Below are positions 25,244-34,009 of a DNA stretch of 64,000 bases, in pieces. Positions within the stretch are counted from its first letter, which is position 1, and each line of letters begins with the position of its first letter. The notes beneath the pieces are model-generated. The model did no database searches and was not told the origin of the DNA. It saw nothing but the letters and a program-made list of their open reading frames with translations. The position numbers and the translations under genes were made by a program. The DNA comes from Pseudobutyrivibrio sp. ACV-2. GTDB lineage: Bacteria; Bacillota; Clostridia; Lachnospirales; Lachnospiraceae. Location: the NCBI RefSeq assembly GCF_900107545.1, contig NZ_FNQZ01000006.1:62001-126000 (forward strand), given 5' to 3'.

Positions 25244-26014
25244 ATGTTACTTACAATAGACGTTGGAAATACAAATATCACAATGGGTGTGTTCGATGGC
25301 GAGGAATTACTTGGCTCATTTCGTTTCACAACCAAAATAAATCGTACATCAGATGAATTTGGTATAGTTATTCGTGAAATTCTTAGCTCTAACAATTTGG
25401 ACTATTCAAAGATTGAAGATGTTATTATCGCATCTGTAGTACCAAATGTTATGCACTCACTGACAAGCTCAATCATCAAATATTTTGATATTCAGCCTAT
25501 TATCGTTGAGGCGGGCATCAAGACAGGTATCAGAATTGCTACAGAGAATCCAAAGCAGATAGGTGCAGACAGAATCGTAGATGCAGCAGGTGCTTATGAG
25601 CTCTACGGTGGCCCTGTTTTAGTTCTTGATTTTGGAACTGCTACTACATACGATTTGGTGGACGAAAAGGGCGCATTTGTTTCAGGTGTAACAGCCCCTG
25701 GAATTCGTATCAGTGCTCGCGCACTTTGGGAAGATGCTGCAAAGCTTCCTGAAATAGAAATCAAAAAGCCTGAGAAAATCCTTGCAAAGGAAACCATTTC
25801 TTCTATGCAGGCAGGTCTTGTGTACGGACAGATTGGACAGACTGAATACATTGTCAGCCACATGATAAAGGAAAGCGGTTATGAGAATGTAAAGGTTGTA
25901 GCTACAGGAGGTCTTGGCAATCTTATCGCCAGTGAGACAAAGTGTATCGACATCTACAATCCTAACCTTACACTTTATGGTATGAAGTTTATTTACGATA
26001 AGCAAAAGAGATAA
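25244..26014 (+). CDS. coaX: Type III pantothenate kinase
   Basis: A 256-residue CoaX, first step of coenzyme A synthesis. The ASKHA phosphate motif '[14 protein letters not shown]' is at residues 4-17, '[11 protein letters not shown]' near 107 and '[13 protein letters not shown]' near 125 complete the family pattern. It is translated from AAAGGAA-ATG just after the small conserved gene. Confidence 0.95.
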   Translation: MLLTIDVGNTNITMGVFDGEELLGSFRFTTKINRTSDEFGIVIREILSSNNLDYSKIEDVIIASVVPNVMHSLTSSIIKYFDIQPIIVEAGIKTGIRIATENPKQIGADRIVDAAGAYELYGGPVLVLDFGTATTYDLVDEKGAFVSGVTAPGIRISARALWEDAAKLPEIEIKKPEKILAKETISSMQAGLVYGQIGQTEYIVSHMIKESGYENVKVVATGGLGNLIASETKCIDIYNPNLTLYGMKFIYDKQKR

Positions 26015-26028
26015 TTAGAAATATATAC

Positions 26029-27012
26029 ATGATTGAAAAATTAACAATTGGAAATGTAACATTAGACAATAATTTAATTTTGGCACCAATGGCAGGCGTA
26101 ACAGACCTGCCATTTCGTTTGCTATGCAAGGAGCAGGGGGCAGCCCTATGCTGCATGGAGATGGTCAGTGCCAAAGGGATTTATTATAATAACAAAAATA
26201 CTGAAAGTTTGCTCACAGTAGACGAAAGAGAGCGTCCTGTAAGCCTGCAGCTGTTTGGCTCAGACCCTGAAATCATGGGGGCCATGGCTGCAAAAATCCA
26301 GCATAGAAATTTTGACATATTAGATATCAATATGGGCTGCCCGGTGCCAAAGGTGGTAAATAACGGAGATGGTTCAGCTCTCATGAAAAATCCTGTTCTT
26401 GCGGGACAGATTATAGAGAGTATGGTTAAAGCCACTGAAAAACCGGTAACGGTTAAAATTCGAAAGGGTTTTGACGATGAACATATTAATGCAGTAGAGA
26501 TGGCCCATGTGGCTCAGGAGTCAGGTGCAGCTGCTGTTGCGGTTCATGGCCGTACCAGAGAGCAGTACTATTCAGGGAAGGCTGACTGGAGCATCATTGC
26601 AGATGTAAAGCAGGCGGTGTCCATACCAGTTATTGGAAATGGTGATATTCTTGATGCTAAGGACGTAATCGCCATGAAGGAGCAGACAGGTTGCGATGGA
26701 TTCATGATAGGCAGAGGTGCCCAGGGAAATCCATGGATATTCCATCAGATTCTCCACTATTTTGAGACTGGTGAACTGATAGGAAAACCACCTATGGAAG
26801 AGATGGTTAAAACCATGCTTCGTCATGCCAAGCTACAGATAGAATTCAAAGGAGACTATCTGGGAATTCGTGAAATGCGTAAGCATGCAGCCTGGTACAC
26901 AGCAGGCTACAAGGGCGCCAGCAAGCTACGTGGTGCCATCAATAATGTGGAAAGCTACGAGGATTTAGAGAATTTATTTGAAGAATTTATGAACCATTAT
27001 GGGAATTCTTGA
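26029..27012 (+). CDS. dusB: tRNA-dihydrouridine synthase
   Basis: A 327-residue FMN-dependent TIM-barrel enzyme reducing uridine in the tRNA D-loop. 'NLILAPMAGVTDLPFR' is the N-terminal motif, 'NMGCPVPKV' near residue 103 holds the catalytic cysteine, and 'GDILDAKD' and 'IGRGAQGNPWIF' bind FMN phosphate. It has no clear ribosome site of its own and lies 14 bases after coaX. The family is certain; the B subtype is by overall likeness. Confidence 0.92.
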   Translation: MIEKLTIGNVTLDNNLILAPMAGVTDLPFRLLCKEQGAALCCMEMVSAKGIYYNNKNTESLLTVDERERPVSLQLFGSDPEIMGAMAAKIQHRNFDILDINMGCPVPKVVNNGDGSALMKNPVLAGQIIESMVKATEKPVTVKIRKGFDDEHINAVEMAHVAQESGAAAVAVHGRTREQYYSGKADWSIIADVKQAVSIPVIGNGDILDAKDVIAMKEQTGCDGFMIGRGAQGNPWIFHQILHYFETGELIGKPPMEEMVKTMLRHAKLQIEFKGDYLGIREMRKHAAWYTAGYKGASKLRGAINNVESYEDLENLFEEFMNHYGNS

Positions 27013-27037
27013 CATCAATAATATGGTGGCTTATAAT
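27009..27037 (+). promoter_or_regulatory. Consensus sigma-A promoter of greA
   Basis: TTGACA (27009-27014), 17-base spacer, TATAAT (27032-27037). Both hexamers are perfect. The -35 overlaps the dusB stop codon. Confidence 0.8.
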
Positions 27038-27125
27038 CACTAAAGTTACAGAGAATTACAAGAAGTTTTGCCTTTATTTTTAAGGGAAAATCAATAACAA
27101 TAAATCCGAATGAAAGGAAAATTTT

Positions 27126-27605
27126 ATGGAAGCAAAGAAGAATTTACTTACCGCTGAAGGACTTAAAATATTAGAGGACGAACTTGAGGATCTCAAGGTT
27201 AATAAACGTAAAGAAGTATCTCAGAAGATTAAGGAAGCCAGAGAGCAGGGTGACCTTTCAGAAAACGCTGAGTACGATGCTGCAAAGGACGAACAGCGCG
27301 ATATCGAGGCTCGTATCGAAGAAATCGAGAAAATCCTTAAGAACGCTGAAGTTGTTACAGACGAACACGACACAAAGAACATTAACATCGGTTGGACAGT
27401 TAAGCTTCTTGACGTAGAGTTCGACGAGGAAGTTGAATATAAAATCGTTGGTTCTACAGAGGCAAACAGTCTCAAGGGCAAAATCTCAAACGAATCACCA
27501 GTAGGCAAGGCTATCATTGGACACAAGGCCGGCGAAACAGTCACAGTAGAGACAGAAGCAGGTGAATTCCAGTACAAGATTCTTGAGGCAAATAAGTCTA
27601 AGTAA
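27126..27605 (+). CDS. greA: Transcription elongation factor GreA
   Basis: A 159-residue GreA that rescues stalled RNA polymerase by stimulating RNA cleavage. The N-terminal antiparallel coiled coil (about 8-75) has the acidic tip 'GDLSENAEYDAAKDEQ', and the C-terminal FKBP-like domain contains 'ISNESPVGKAIIGHKAGE'. It stands alone between a perfect promoter and a strong terminator. Confidence 0.96.
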   Translation: MEAKKNLLTAEGLKILEDELEDLKVNKRKEVSQKIKEAREQGDLSENAEYDAAKDEQRDIEARIEEIEKILKNAEVVTDEHDTKNINIGWTVKLLDVEFDEEVEYKIVGSTEANSLKGKISNESPVGKAIIGHKAGETVTVETEAGEFQYKILEANKSK

Positions 27606-27620
27606 TACGTAGGATAATAA

Positions 27621-27657
27621 TACGTCGCAATCCGGTGTTGGGTTGCGGCGTATTTTT
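27621..27657 (+). terminator. Intrinsic terminator after greA
   Basis: A 13-bp stem, TACGTCGCAATCC / GGGTTGCGGCGTA with G-U pairs, loop GGTGTT, then TTTTT. Confidence 0.85.
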
Positions 27658-27700
27658 GTTTATTGATATTCACTTTTATTTCATCCAAAGGAGGGACATA

Positions 27701-29086
27701 ATGCTAGCAAAATTAAAGAAAAAATACATTGGTGACAAGGCGTTTTATAGAAGATATATTTTCCTTGCTACGCCTATGATTATCCAACAGGCCATTACAA
27801 ATTTTGTAAGCTTTTTAGACAACCTTATGGTAGGTCAGTTGGGCCAGGAAGCTATCTCTGCAGTTGCCACAGTAAACCAGCTAAATTTTGTATTTTCACT
27901 GGCTATATTTGGCGCAGCTTCAGCAGGCAGTATTTACGGTGCCCAGTATTTCGGCAAAGGCGACCACAAGGGGCACATGTATACATTCCGTTTCAAGCTG
28001 TATGCTACATTGCTTGCCACAATCCTAGGAATAATTTTGTTTATGGCCCAGGGTAGTAATCTTATCTCTCTGTTCCTTACAGAAAGTGAGGGGGCATCGC
28101 CAGAGCTTGCATTATCTCTTGGTATGGAATACCTAAGCATCATTCTAGTGGGACTTATACCATTTGCTGTAAATCAGGCCTATGCAACAAATATTAAAGA
28201 AACAGGTCAAACAGTTATTCCTATGATTGCCGGTATGGTGGCCGTTGCAACCAATGCAGTGCTTGACTACTGCCTAATTTTTGGATTTGTTTTCTTCCCA
28301 AAGCTTGGGGTACAAGGAGCAGCCCTTGCAACAGTAATCGCCAGATATATCGAGTGCGCAATAGTAGTGGTATGGGCTCATACACATAGATCCTTGAATA
28401 GATATCTTGAGGGTGCATATCTGGGATTTGGTCTTCCAAAGGACATATTCAGACAGATTATGATAAAGGGTGCACCACTTATGGTAAACGAGGTGCTTTG
28501 GGCTGCCGGTGTTAGCGCTGTAACACAGAGTTATTCAGTGCGTGGCATGAACGTGCTGACAGCATTAAGCATTTCAAATACTGTTGGAAATTTGTTTAAC
28601 ATCGTATTTATCCAACTTGGTGCTTGTATCAGCATCATAGTAGGTCAGTACTTAGGCGCCGGAGAGCTTGAAGAGGCCAAGGATGCAGACAATAAGATGA
28701 TTGCCTTCAGCGTATTTTGCTGCACCATCATGGCAATAATCATGTTTGCAATCGGAGGCCTGTTCCCAAGAATTTACAATGTTGACCCTGAGATAAGACA
28801 TCTTGCAACACGATTTATTGCAGTGGCAGCTATTTGGATGCCATTTTGTTCATTCAGTCACTGCTCATATTTCACACTGCGTTCAGGAGGAAAGACACTT
28901 GTTACATTCCTGTTTGACTCAGTGTTTACATGGGTTATTATGGCTCCGCTTGCATTTGTGCTGGCACATTATTCACCACTTGGCATTGTTGCGGTATATT
29001 TCTTTGTTCAGGGAACAGAGCTTATAAAAAATATATTGGGATATTTCATGGTAAAAAGTGATGTATGGCTGGTTCAGATGGTTTAA
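27701..29086 (+). CDS. MATE-family efflux transporter
   Basis: A 461-residue, 12-helix MATE protein. Two related halves begin 'RYIFLATPMIIQQAITNFVSFLDNLMVGQLG' and 'IMIKGAPLMVNEVLWAAGVSAVTQSYSVRG'. ATG 27701 follows AAGGAGGG; the frame extends 22 codons upstream into the greA terminator. It exports cations or drugs by sodium or proton antiport; the substrate is unknown. Confidence 0.9.
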   Translation: MLAKLKKKYIGDKAFYRRYIFLATPMIIQQAITNFVSFLDNLMVGQLGQEAISAVATVNQLNFVFSLAIFGAASAGSIYGAQYFGKGDHKGHMYTFRFKLYATLLATILGIILFMAQGSNLISLFLTESEGASPELALSLGMEYLSIILVGLIPFAVNQAYATNIKETGQTVIPMIAGMVAVATNAVLDYCLIFGFVFFPKLGVQGAALATVIARYIECAIVVVWAHTHRSLNRYLEGAYLGFGLPKDIFRQIMIKGAPLMVNEVLWAAGVSAVTQSYSVRGMNVLTALSISNTVGNLFNIVFIQLGACISIIVGQYLGAGELEEAKDADNKMIAFSVFCCTIMAIIMFAIGGLFPRIYNVDPEIRHLATRFIAVAAIWMPFCSFSHCSYFTLRSGGKTLVTFLFDSVFTWVIMAPLAFVLAHYSPLGIVAVYFFVQGTELIKNILGYFMVKSDVWLVQMV

Positions 29087-29115
29087 GAAAGCCCTTTTTC
29101 ATAAGGCTTCACACC

Positions 29116-29144
29116 TTGACATGCATTGTAACCCTAGCTATAAT
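29116..29144 (+). promoter_or_regulatory. Consensus sigma-A promoter of lysS
   Basis: TTGACA (29116-29121), 17-base spacer, TATAAT (29139-29144), about 50 bases before the lysS start. Both hexamers are perfect. Confidence 0.8.
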
Positions 29145-29196
29145 TTAGTAGTTTAAGAACAAGTAAAATAATAGTTTAAATAGATAAGGAGTAAAT

Positions 29197-31224
29197 ATGG
29201 CAGAACAGGATATTAACCAGTTACTTAAGGTTCGCCGTGAAAAGCTTTCTGCACTTCAGGAGGCAGGTAAGGACCCATTCCAGATTACAAAGTTTGACCA
29301 GACACATCACACAGATGAGGTCATCTCACTTTACGAGGAGCATGAGTCAAAGCTTTTAGCAGGCCGTGCAGCAGTTAATACTGACGGCATGGATGAAGAG
29401 GCTGCAAAGCAGGCAGTTAATGATGATTACAATGAGCGTCGCTCAATCATGGATGCACAGCCAATCCACGTTAGCATCGCAGGACGTATGATGTTCAAGC
29501 GTGTTATGGGTAAGGCAAGCTTCTGCAACATTCGTGATCGCAAGGGTGATATCCAGGTTTATGTTGCCAGAGATGCAATCGGCGAGGAGCCATACGCAGA
29601 TTTCAAGAAGTCAGATATCGGTGATATCTATGGTATCAAGGGCTGGGCTTTCAGAACAAAGACTGGTGAGATTTCTATCCACGCTGAGGAGCTTACTTTA
29701 CTGTCAAAGTCTCTTCAGATTCTTCCAGAGAAGTTCCATGGACTTACAGATACAGATATGAGATATCGTCAGCGTTACGTTGACCTTGTTATGAACAAGG
29801 ATTCACGTGAGGTATTTGTTAAGCGCTCACTCATGATGAAGGAAATCCGCAACTTCCTTGCAGAGCGTGATTTCATGGAGGTTGAGACACCTATTCTTGT
29901 TTCAAATGCAGGTGGTGCAGCAGCTCGCCCATTTGAGACACATTACAACTCACTTAATGAGGATGTTAAGCTTCGTATCTCTCTTGAGCTTTACCTTAAG
30001 AGACTTATCGTAGGTGGATTCGAGCGCGTTTATGAAATCGGTCGTGTATTCCGTAACGAGGGCGTTGATACTCGTCATAATCCTGAGTTCACACTTATGG
30101 AGCTTTACCAGGCATACACAGACTACGAGGGCATGATGGAACTCACTGAGACTATGTTCCGTCGTCTTGCTGAAAAGGTTGTTGGTTCTACAAAGATTTC
30201 TTACAACGGAATCGAAATCGACCTTGGTAAGCCTTTCGAGAGAATGACTATGACAGACGCTGTAAAGAAGTTTGCAGGCGTTGATTTTGATACTATTGCT
30301 GATGATGAGGCAGCAAAGGCTATCGCTCGTGAAAAGGGCGTAGAGTTTGAAGAGCGTCACAAGAAGGGTGATATCCTTAACCTCTTCTTCGAGGAGTTCT
30401 GCGAGGAGAACCTTATTCAGCCTACATTTATTACAGATCATCCAATCGAGATTTCACCTCTCACAAAGAAAAAGCCTACAGACCCTACAAGAGTAGAGCG
30501 TTTCGAGCTCTTCATCAATACATGGGAAATGTGTAACGCATACTCAGAGCTTAATGACCCAATCGATCAGCGTGAGCGTTTCGCTGCTCAGGATGCTAAT
30601 GCAGAAGCTGGTGACGATGAGGCTGAGCACACAGATGAGGACTTCTTAAATGCGCTCGAAATCGGAATGCCACCTACTGGTGGAATTGGGTACGGACTTG
30701 ATCGTTTGTGTATGCTTCTCACAGACAGCCAAGCAATCCGCGATGTGCTCCTGTTCCCTACTATGAAGAGCCTTGATGCACCAAAGAAGAGCGCTGCAGC
30801 TGCTGATGACAAGAGCGGTTTCTTCGCTCCAAATTCAAGCATTGATTTCTCAAATGTAGCAATCGAGCCATTATTTGAGGAGCAGGTTGATTTTGACACA
30901 TTCTCAAAGAGTGATTTTAGAGCAGTAAAGGTTAAGGCTTGCCAGGCAGTACCTAAGTCTAAAAAGCTTCTTCAGTTCACACTTGATGATGGAACAGGCA
31001 CAGATAGAACAATCCTTTCAGGAATTCACGAGTTCTACGAGCCAGAGGAATTAGTTGGTAAGACACTTGTAGCAATCACAAACCTTCCACCAAGAAAGAT
31101 GATGGGCATCGAGTCTTGCGGTATGTTACTTTCAGCAGTAAACAACCTTAAGGATTCAGATGGTGAAGAGCTTCACCTTCTTATGATTGATAACCACATC
31201 CCAGCTGGTGCGAAGCTATATTAA
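29197..31224 (+). CDS. lysS: Class II lysyl-tRNA synthetase with C-terminal tRNA-binding domain
   Basis: A 675-residue enzyme, about 175 longer than a standard LysRS. An OB-fold anticodon-binding domain is followed by the class II core ('RYRQRYVDLVMN' motif 1 region, 'RVFRNEGVDTRHNPEFTLMELYQAY' motif 2, 'GIGYGLDRLCMLLT' motif 3 near 495). After an Ala/Lys linker, residues about 555-675 form an EMAPII/MetG-C-like tRNA-binding domain ('FDTFSKSDFRAVKVKACQAV' to 'NLPPRKMMGIESCGMLLS'). An acidic insertion near the N-terminus (about 50-85) is also extra. Strong promoter, AAGGAG site and terminator. Confidence 0.95.
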   Translation: MAEQDINQLLKVRREKLSALQEAGKDPFQITKFDQTHHTDEVISLYEEHESKLLAGRAAVNTDGMDEEAAKQAVNDDYNERRSIMDAQPIHVSIAGRMMFKRVMGKASFCNIRDRKGDIQVYVARDAIGEEPYADFKKSDIGDIYGIKGWAFRTKTGEISIHAEELTLLSKSLQILPEKFHGLTDTDMRYRQRYVDLVMNKDSREVFVKRSLMMKEIRNFLAERDFMEVETPILVSNAGGAAARPFETHYNSLNEDVKLRISLELYLKRLIVGGFERVYEIGRVFRNEGVDTRHNPEFTLMELYQAYTDYEGMMELTETMFRRLAEKVVGSTKISYNGIEIDLGKPFERMTMTDAVKKFAGVDFDTIADDEAAKAIAREKGVEFEERHKKGDILNLFFEEFCEENLIQPTFITDHPIEISPLTKKKPTDPTRVERFELFINTWEMCNAYSELNDPIDQRERFAAQDANAEAGDDEAEHTDEDFLNALEIGMPPTGGIGYGLDRLCMLLTDSQAIRDVLLFPTMKSLDAPKKSAAAADDKSGFFAPNSSIDFSNVAIEPLFEEQVDFDTFSKSDFRAVKVKACQAVPKSKKLLQFTLDDGTGTDRTILSGIHEFYEPEELVGKTLVAITNLPPRKMMGIESCGMLLSAVNNLKDSDGEELHLLMIDNHIPAGAKLY

Positions 31225-31237
31225 ATAAGAGCATTAA

Positions 31238-31275
31238 AAATCTTCTTGGATAGTAATATCCAAGGAGATTTTTTT
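31238..31275 (+). terminator. Intrinsic terminator after lysS
   Basis: ATCTTCTTGGATA / TATCCAAGGAGAT stem, 4-base loop, then a long T-run. Confidence 0.85.
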
Positions 31276-31325
31276 AATAAAAAGATGATTAAGCATTAGC
31301 TAATAGACTCAGGAATATGACATAT

Positions 31326-31353
31326 TAATTGTGCAAGCAGTCTTGCACAATTA
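31326..31353. repeat. Perfect 12-bp inverted repeat in the lysS/toxin-antitoxin gap
   Basis: TAATTGTGCAAG-CAGT-CTTGCACAATTA. No T-run follows, so it is more likely an operator or an RNA hairpin than a terminator. Confidence 0.7.
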
Positions 31354-31490
31354 CAGGTTGAGAAACATCTGATATGATGATGAGGAGCTTTAAATTTTTA
31401 GGGGAAAGTAGACTTCTCTTCTAATGAAGCATGCTAAAATAGGTATTTTTAGTTTTTAGGAAATTGAACAAGAGAAGCAAGGAGTTTCAA

Positions 31491-31538
31491 ATGGCTAATG
31501 ACGATAAAACAATGGAGAAGAAGGTCTTTTTCTTTTGA
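31491..31538 (+). CDS. 15-codon ORF with ribosome site, function unknown
   Basis: ATG 31491 follows AAGGAG at good spacing and encodes 15 residues ending in 'KKVFFF'. A terminator follows 55 bases after the stop. It could be a leader peptide, a micro-protein or the start of a decayed gene. The rest of 31276-31840 holds the inverted repeat at 31326, this ORF, the terminator at 31593 and no other convincing coding sequence. Confidence 0.3.
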   Translation: MANDDKTMEKKVFFF

Positions 31539-31592
31539 TTGCCCCAGAACAATGAGCCTAAGGCATAAGCCACCTTGACCAAAACGGCATAG

Positions 31593-31626
31593 AAAAAGCT
31601 AGGAGTTGCCGCTCCTAGCTTTTTTG
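31593..31626 (+). terminator. Intrinsic terminator of a short orphan transcript
   Basis: AGCTAGGAG / CTCCTAGCT stem of 9 bp with flanking A and T runs (bidirectional look) and TTTTTT. No full-size gene precedes it. Confidence 0.8.
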
Positions 31627-31790
31627 CTTCACTGTTGAAACTCTTATTTCATTTCTTGCCTAAAATTATTATAACAAGTGAATTGGATAAGTCAATATAG
31701 AGTAAAAGCATTAAAGTATTTTTTAAAAATCTAATAAGTATAAATATAGCAGCGTGAGAGATTTTGCTATTTTAAGGGTTATGACATGTC

Positions 31791-31827
31791 TTTAAAGCAT
31801 AGACATATTATGATATAATATGTCTAT
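31791..31827 (+). promoter_or_regulatory. Promoter and palindromic operator of the Phd/ParE module
   Basis: TTTAAA (31791-31796), 17-base spacer, TATAAT (31814-31819). A 13-bp perfect inverted repeat ATAGACATATTAT-GAT-ATAATATGTCTAT (31799-31827) covers the -10, as expected for autorepression by an antitoxin. Confidence 0.65.
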
Positions 31828-31848
31828 ATAAGCAAGGAGGTGCCAATC

Positions 31849-32133
31849 ATGTTTGCATTACAAGAGACAATCAGACCATCAGCTGATTTGAGAAATCATT
31901 ATAACGATATATCTAAGCAGTGCAGGGAAGAGAAAGAGGCAGTTATCATTACTGTAAACGGCAGAGGCGATACTGTGTCTCTTTCATATGAGGAGTATAA
32001 GAGAATCAAGGCAAGGCTTGAGTTGCTGGAAATTCTTGCAGAGGCAGATGAGGATGTTAAGAATGGACGTGTAGCGCCTATTCAGGATACATTTGATGAC
32101 CTTAGGAGTATCCTGAAGGAGGGACTGAATTGA
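31849..32133 (+). CDS. Phd/YefM-family antitoxin
   Basis: A 94-residue antitoxin: the N-terminal DNA-binding fold begins 'FALQETIRPSADLRNHYNDISKQCREEKEAVIITVNGRGDTVSLSYEEYKRIK' and the C-terminus is an acidic helix ('LAEADEDVKNGRVAPIQDTFDDLRSIL') that should cover the toxin. ATG 31849 follows AAGGAGG; the upstream in-frame GTG overlaps that site. It probably represses its own promoter through the palindrome at 31799. The toxin gene start overlaps its stop. Confidence 0.85.
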   Translation: MFALQETIRPSADLRNHYNDISKQCREEKEAVIITVNGRGDTVSLSYEEYKRIKARLELLEILAEADEDVKNGRVAPIQDTFDDLRSILKEGLN

Positions 32134-32447
32134 AATACAAGATAATTCGTACTGATACCGCAGATTCCCTCATCAGAAAGATCATTCTTTATGTGGCAGA
32201 GAACTTTGGCAACGATGTTGCTCTGGAAAAGCTCGATGAGCTTGAAAAAGATATCATGTCGCTTGGAGATGATCCTTATATAGGTGTTGATCCAAAGTAT
32301 GCGGTTCTTAGAAGGCAGGGCTACAAGGTCTTGATAACAAAGATGGATCTCGTGTTTTACAAGATTGATGAGAAAAATAAGGTCGTGACGGTCTATGCCG
32401 TTGTTGACCATAGACAGGACTACCTCAGTATAATCAGAGGTTTGTAA
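32130..32447 (+). CDS. RelE/ParE-family toxin
   Basis: A 105-residue ParE/RelE-fold protein: 'YKIIRTDTADSLIRKIILYVAENFGNDVALEKLDELEKDIMSLGDDPYIG' forms the N-terminal helices and 'GYKVLITKMDLVFYKIDEKNKVVTVYAVVDHRQDY' the beta sheet end with the usual R-x-D/E-Y. It starts with TTG at 32130, four bases overlapping the antitoxin stop, behind AAGGAGGG. It either blocks gyrase or cleaves mRNA; which cannot be told here. Confidence 0.82.
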   Translation: MKYKIIRTDTADSLIRKIILYVAENFGNDVALEKLDELEKDIMSLGDDPYIGVDPKYAVLRRQGYKVLITKMDLVFYKIDEKNKVVTVYAVVDHRQDYLSIIRGL

Positions 32448-32474
32448 AACTGAATAACATACATGTTGATTGGT

Positions 32475-32504
32475 AGGGACGTTCATTTTTGAGCGTCCCT
32501 TTTT
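32475..32504 (+). terminator. Intrinsic terminator after the Phd/ParE module
   Basis: AGGGACG / CGTCCCT stem followed by TTTT. Confidence 0.75.
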
Positions 32505-32583
32505 GAAAGAAAATTGGCATATAGTTTAGCTCTGTTTTTCGTTATTAAGATGTTTTTTATGAAAAAAATTATTATCTATAGGT

Positions 32584-32641
32584 TTGACATGACTAACCAA
32601 AAGTTATAAGATAACAGTGTTATGTAGATAACGCCGTTATC
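32584..32641 (+). promoter_or_regulatory. Promoter and tandem TetR operators
   Basis: TTGACA at 32584-32589 is followed by AT-rich -10 candidates (TAAGAT at 32607-32612 with 17-base spacing). Two palindromes follow: GATAAC-AGT-GTTATG (32610-32624) and the perfect GATAAC-GCC-GTTATC (32627-32641), 17 bases centre to centre. They cover the predicted transcription start and fit autorepression by the TetR protein at 32662. Confidence 0.65.
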
Positions 32642-32661
32642 TTTTTTATTAGGGAGGAAAT

Positions 32662-33276
32662 ATGTCAACAAAGGAAAAGGAAGAAACCAAAGCAAAAATC
32701 ATTGCTGCAGCTAAAGAAGAGTTTTCTGAGTACGGGTTTGAAAAATCTTCTTTAAGAAGGATATGTTCAAAAGCTGAATGTACTACAGGAGCCATTTATT
32801 TTTTCTTCAAAGATAAAGATGAACTTTTTTGTGCGATTGTAAACCAAGTGTTGCTGCCGGTACAGGAGGCTGTTGCTGGGCATATTTTAGAGGATAAAGA
32901 AAGTACCAATCATCTTTTAATTGATTCTGATTTTGAGCATGAAATCAGTTTGGCAGATAAACTCGTAGATATTTTATATTCTCATCGCGAGGAAGCATTG
33001 ATTCTTTTGACAAAATCTGCAGGATCTTCATTGGAGAAAGCCCCAGATATATTTGTTGCACAGCTGGAAAAAGAATATGGAGAGCTTGCTGAAATTTATG
33101 CAAAACAAGAAGGCAAAAAAGTAGATAAATATATGGTGCATTGGCTGTCCCATTTACATGTGGAAGCATATATTCATTTAGTTACCCACGAAGAGGATGT
33201 TAATGAAGCAAAGAAAAGAACTAGAAAAATTATGCTCTTTTTAGTTAAGGGCTGGCTGGAATGTGTACTTATGTAA
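32662..33276 (+). CDS. TetR/AcrR-family repressor of the adjacent ABC exporter
   Basis: A 204-residue TetR-type regulator with the N-terminal helix-turn-helix 'AAKEEFSEYGFEKSSLRRICSKAECTTGAIYFFFKDKDELF' and an all-helical ligand domain. ATG follows AGGGAGG. Two tandem GATAAC palindromes in its promoter are likely its own operators. It is followed by the ABC ATPase (25 bases later) and FtsX-type permease in the same direction, so the three form a self-regulated operon. Confidence 0.88.
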   Translation: MSTKEKEETKAKIIAAAKEEFSEYGFEKSSLRRICSKAECTTGAIYFFFKDKDELFCAIVNQVLLPVQEAVAGHILEDKESTNHLLIDSDFEHEISLADKLVDILYSHREEALILLTKSAGSSLEKAPDIFVAQLEKEYGELAEIYAKQEGKKVDKYMVHWLSHLHVEAYIHLVTHEEDVNEAKKRTRKIMLFLVKGWLECVLM

Positions 33277-33301
33277 TTCCAAGAAGTTAAGGAGGAGACA
33301 G

Positions 33302-34009
33302 GTGAATAAAGTATCTTTAAGAAATGTATCAAAGGTTTATAACGTGGGAGAGAAGGAATATCGAGCTTTAGACCATGTAGATTTAGACATTGAGGAAGGC
33401 AAATTTGTAGTAATACTAGGTCCTTCAGGAGCAGGAAAATCTACACTACTAAATTTGATTGGCGGTATGGATACCCCGACCGAAGGAGAAGTAATTGTAA
33501 ATGGCGAAAATATAACAGGCTACTCTGAAAATAAGCTAAGTGATTTTAGAGCCGAATCGGTAGGTTTTATTTTCCAGTTTTACAATATTCTTCCGTCTCT
33601 TACAGTAAAAGAAAATGTGGAGCTGATTAATGAAATAGTAAAAAATCCTTTGGATGCCACCGAAGCACTAGAGGATGTTGGATTATCTGAGCACATGTAC
33701 AAGTTCCCTAATCAGTTGTCAGGTGGGGAACAACAGCGTGTGTCTATCGCTCGTGCTATCGCAAAAAATCCAGCGTTGTTACTATGTGACGAACCAACAG
33801 GAGCCCTTGATTCTCAGACTGGTGTAATGATTCTAAAGATTTTAAAGAAGCAGACAACAAAAGAAAGAGGCAATAACACGGTTATCATCGTTACACACAA
33901 TGCGCTTATTGCAGATATAGCAGACGTTGTTATTCGTGTAAAAAACGGAAAGATTAAGAGTGTGGAAGAAAATGAAAAACCAGCAAACATAGATGAGGTT
34001 CAATGGTAA
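33302..34009 (+). CDS. ABC transporter ATPase (MacB/LolD type)
   Basis: A 235-residue ATPase: Walker A 'GPSGAGKST' near residue 41, Q-loop, signature '[14 protein letters not shown]' near 141, Walker B '[13 protein letters not shown]' near 161 and the H-loop 'VTHN'. GTG 33302 is chosen because AAGGAGG lies seven bases upstream; the frame extends further back into the TetR gene. It pairs with the FtsX-type permease whose start it overlaps by 17 bases. Confidence 0.92.
   Translation: MNKVSLRNVSKVYNVGEKEYRALDHVDLDIEEGKFVVILGPSGAGKSTLLNLIGGMDTPTEGEVIVNGENITGYSENKLSDFRAESVGFIFQFYNILPSLTVKENVELINEIVKNPLDATEALEDVGLSEHMYKFPNQLSGGEQQRVSIARAIAKNPALLLCDEPTGALDSQTGVMILKILKKQTTKERGNNTVIIVTHNALIADIADVVIRVKNGKIKSVEENEKPANIDEVQW

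Noticed and set aside
27618-27700. Upstream start for the MATE gene at 27635
   Set aside because: It would lie inside the greA terminator hairpin; ATG 27701 has an AAGGAGGG site.
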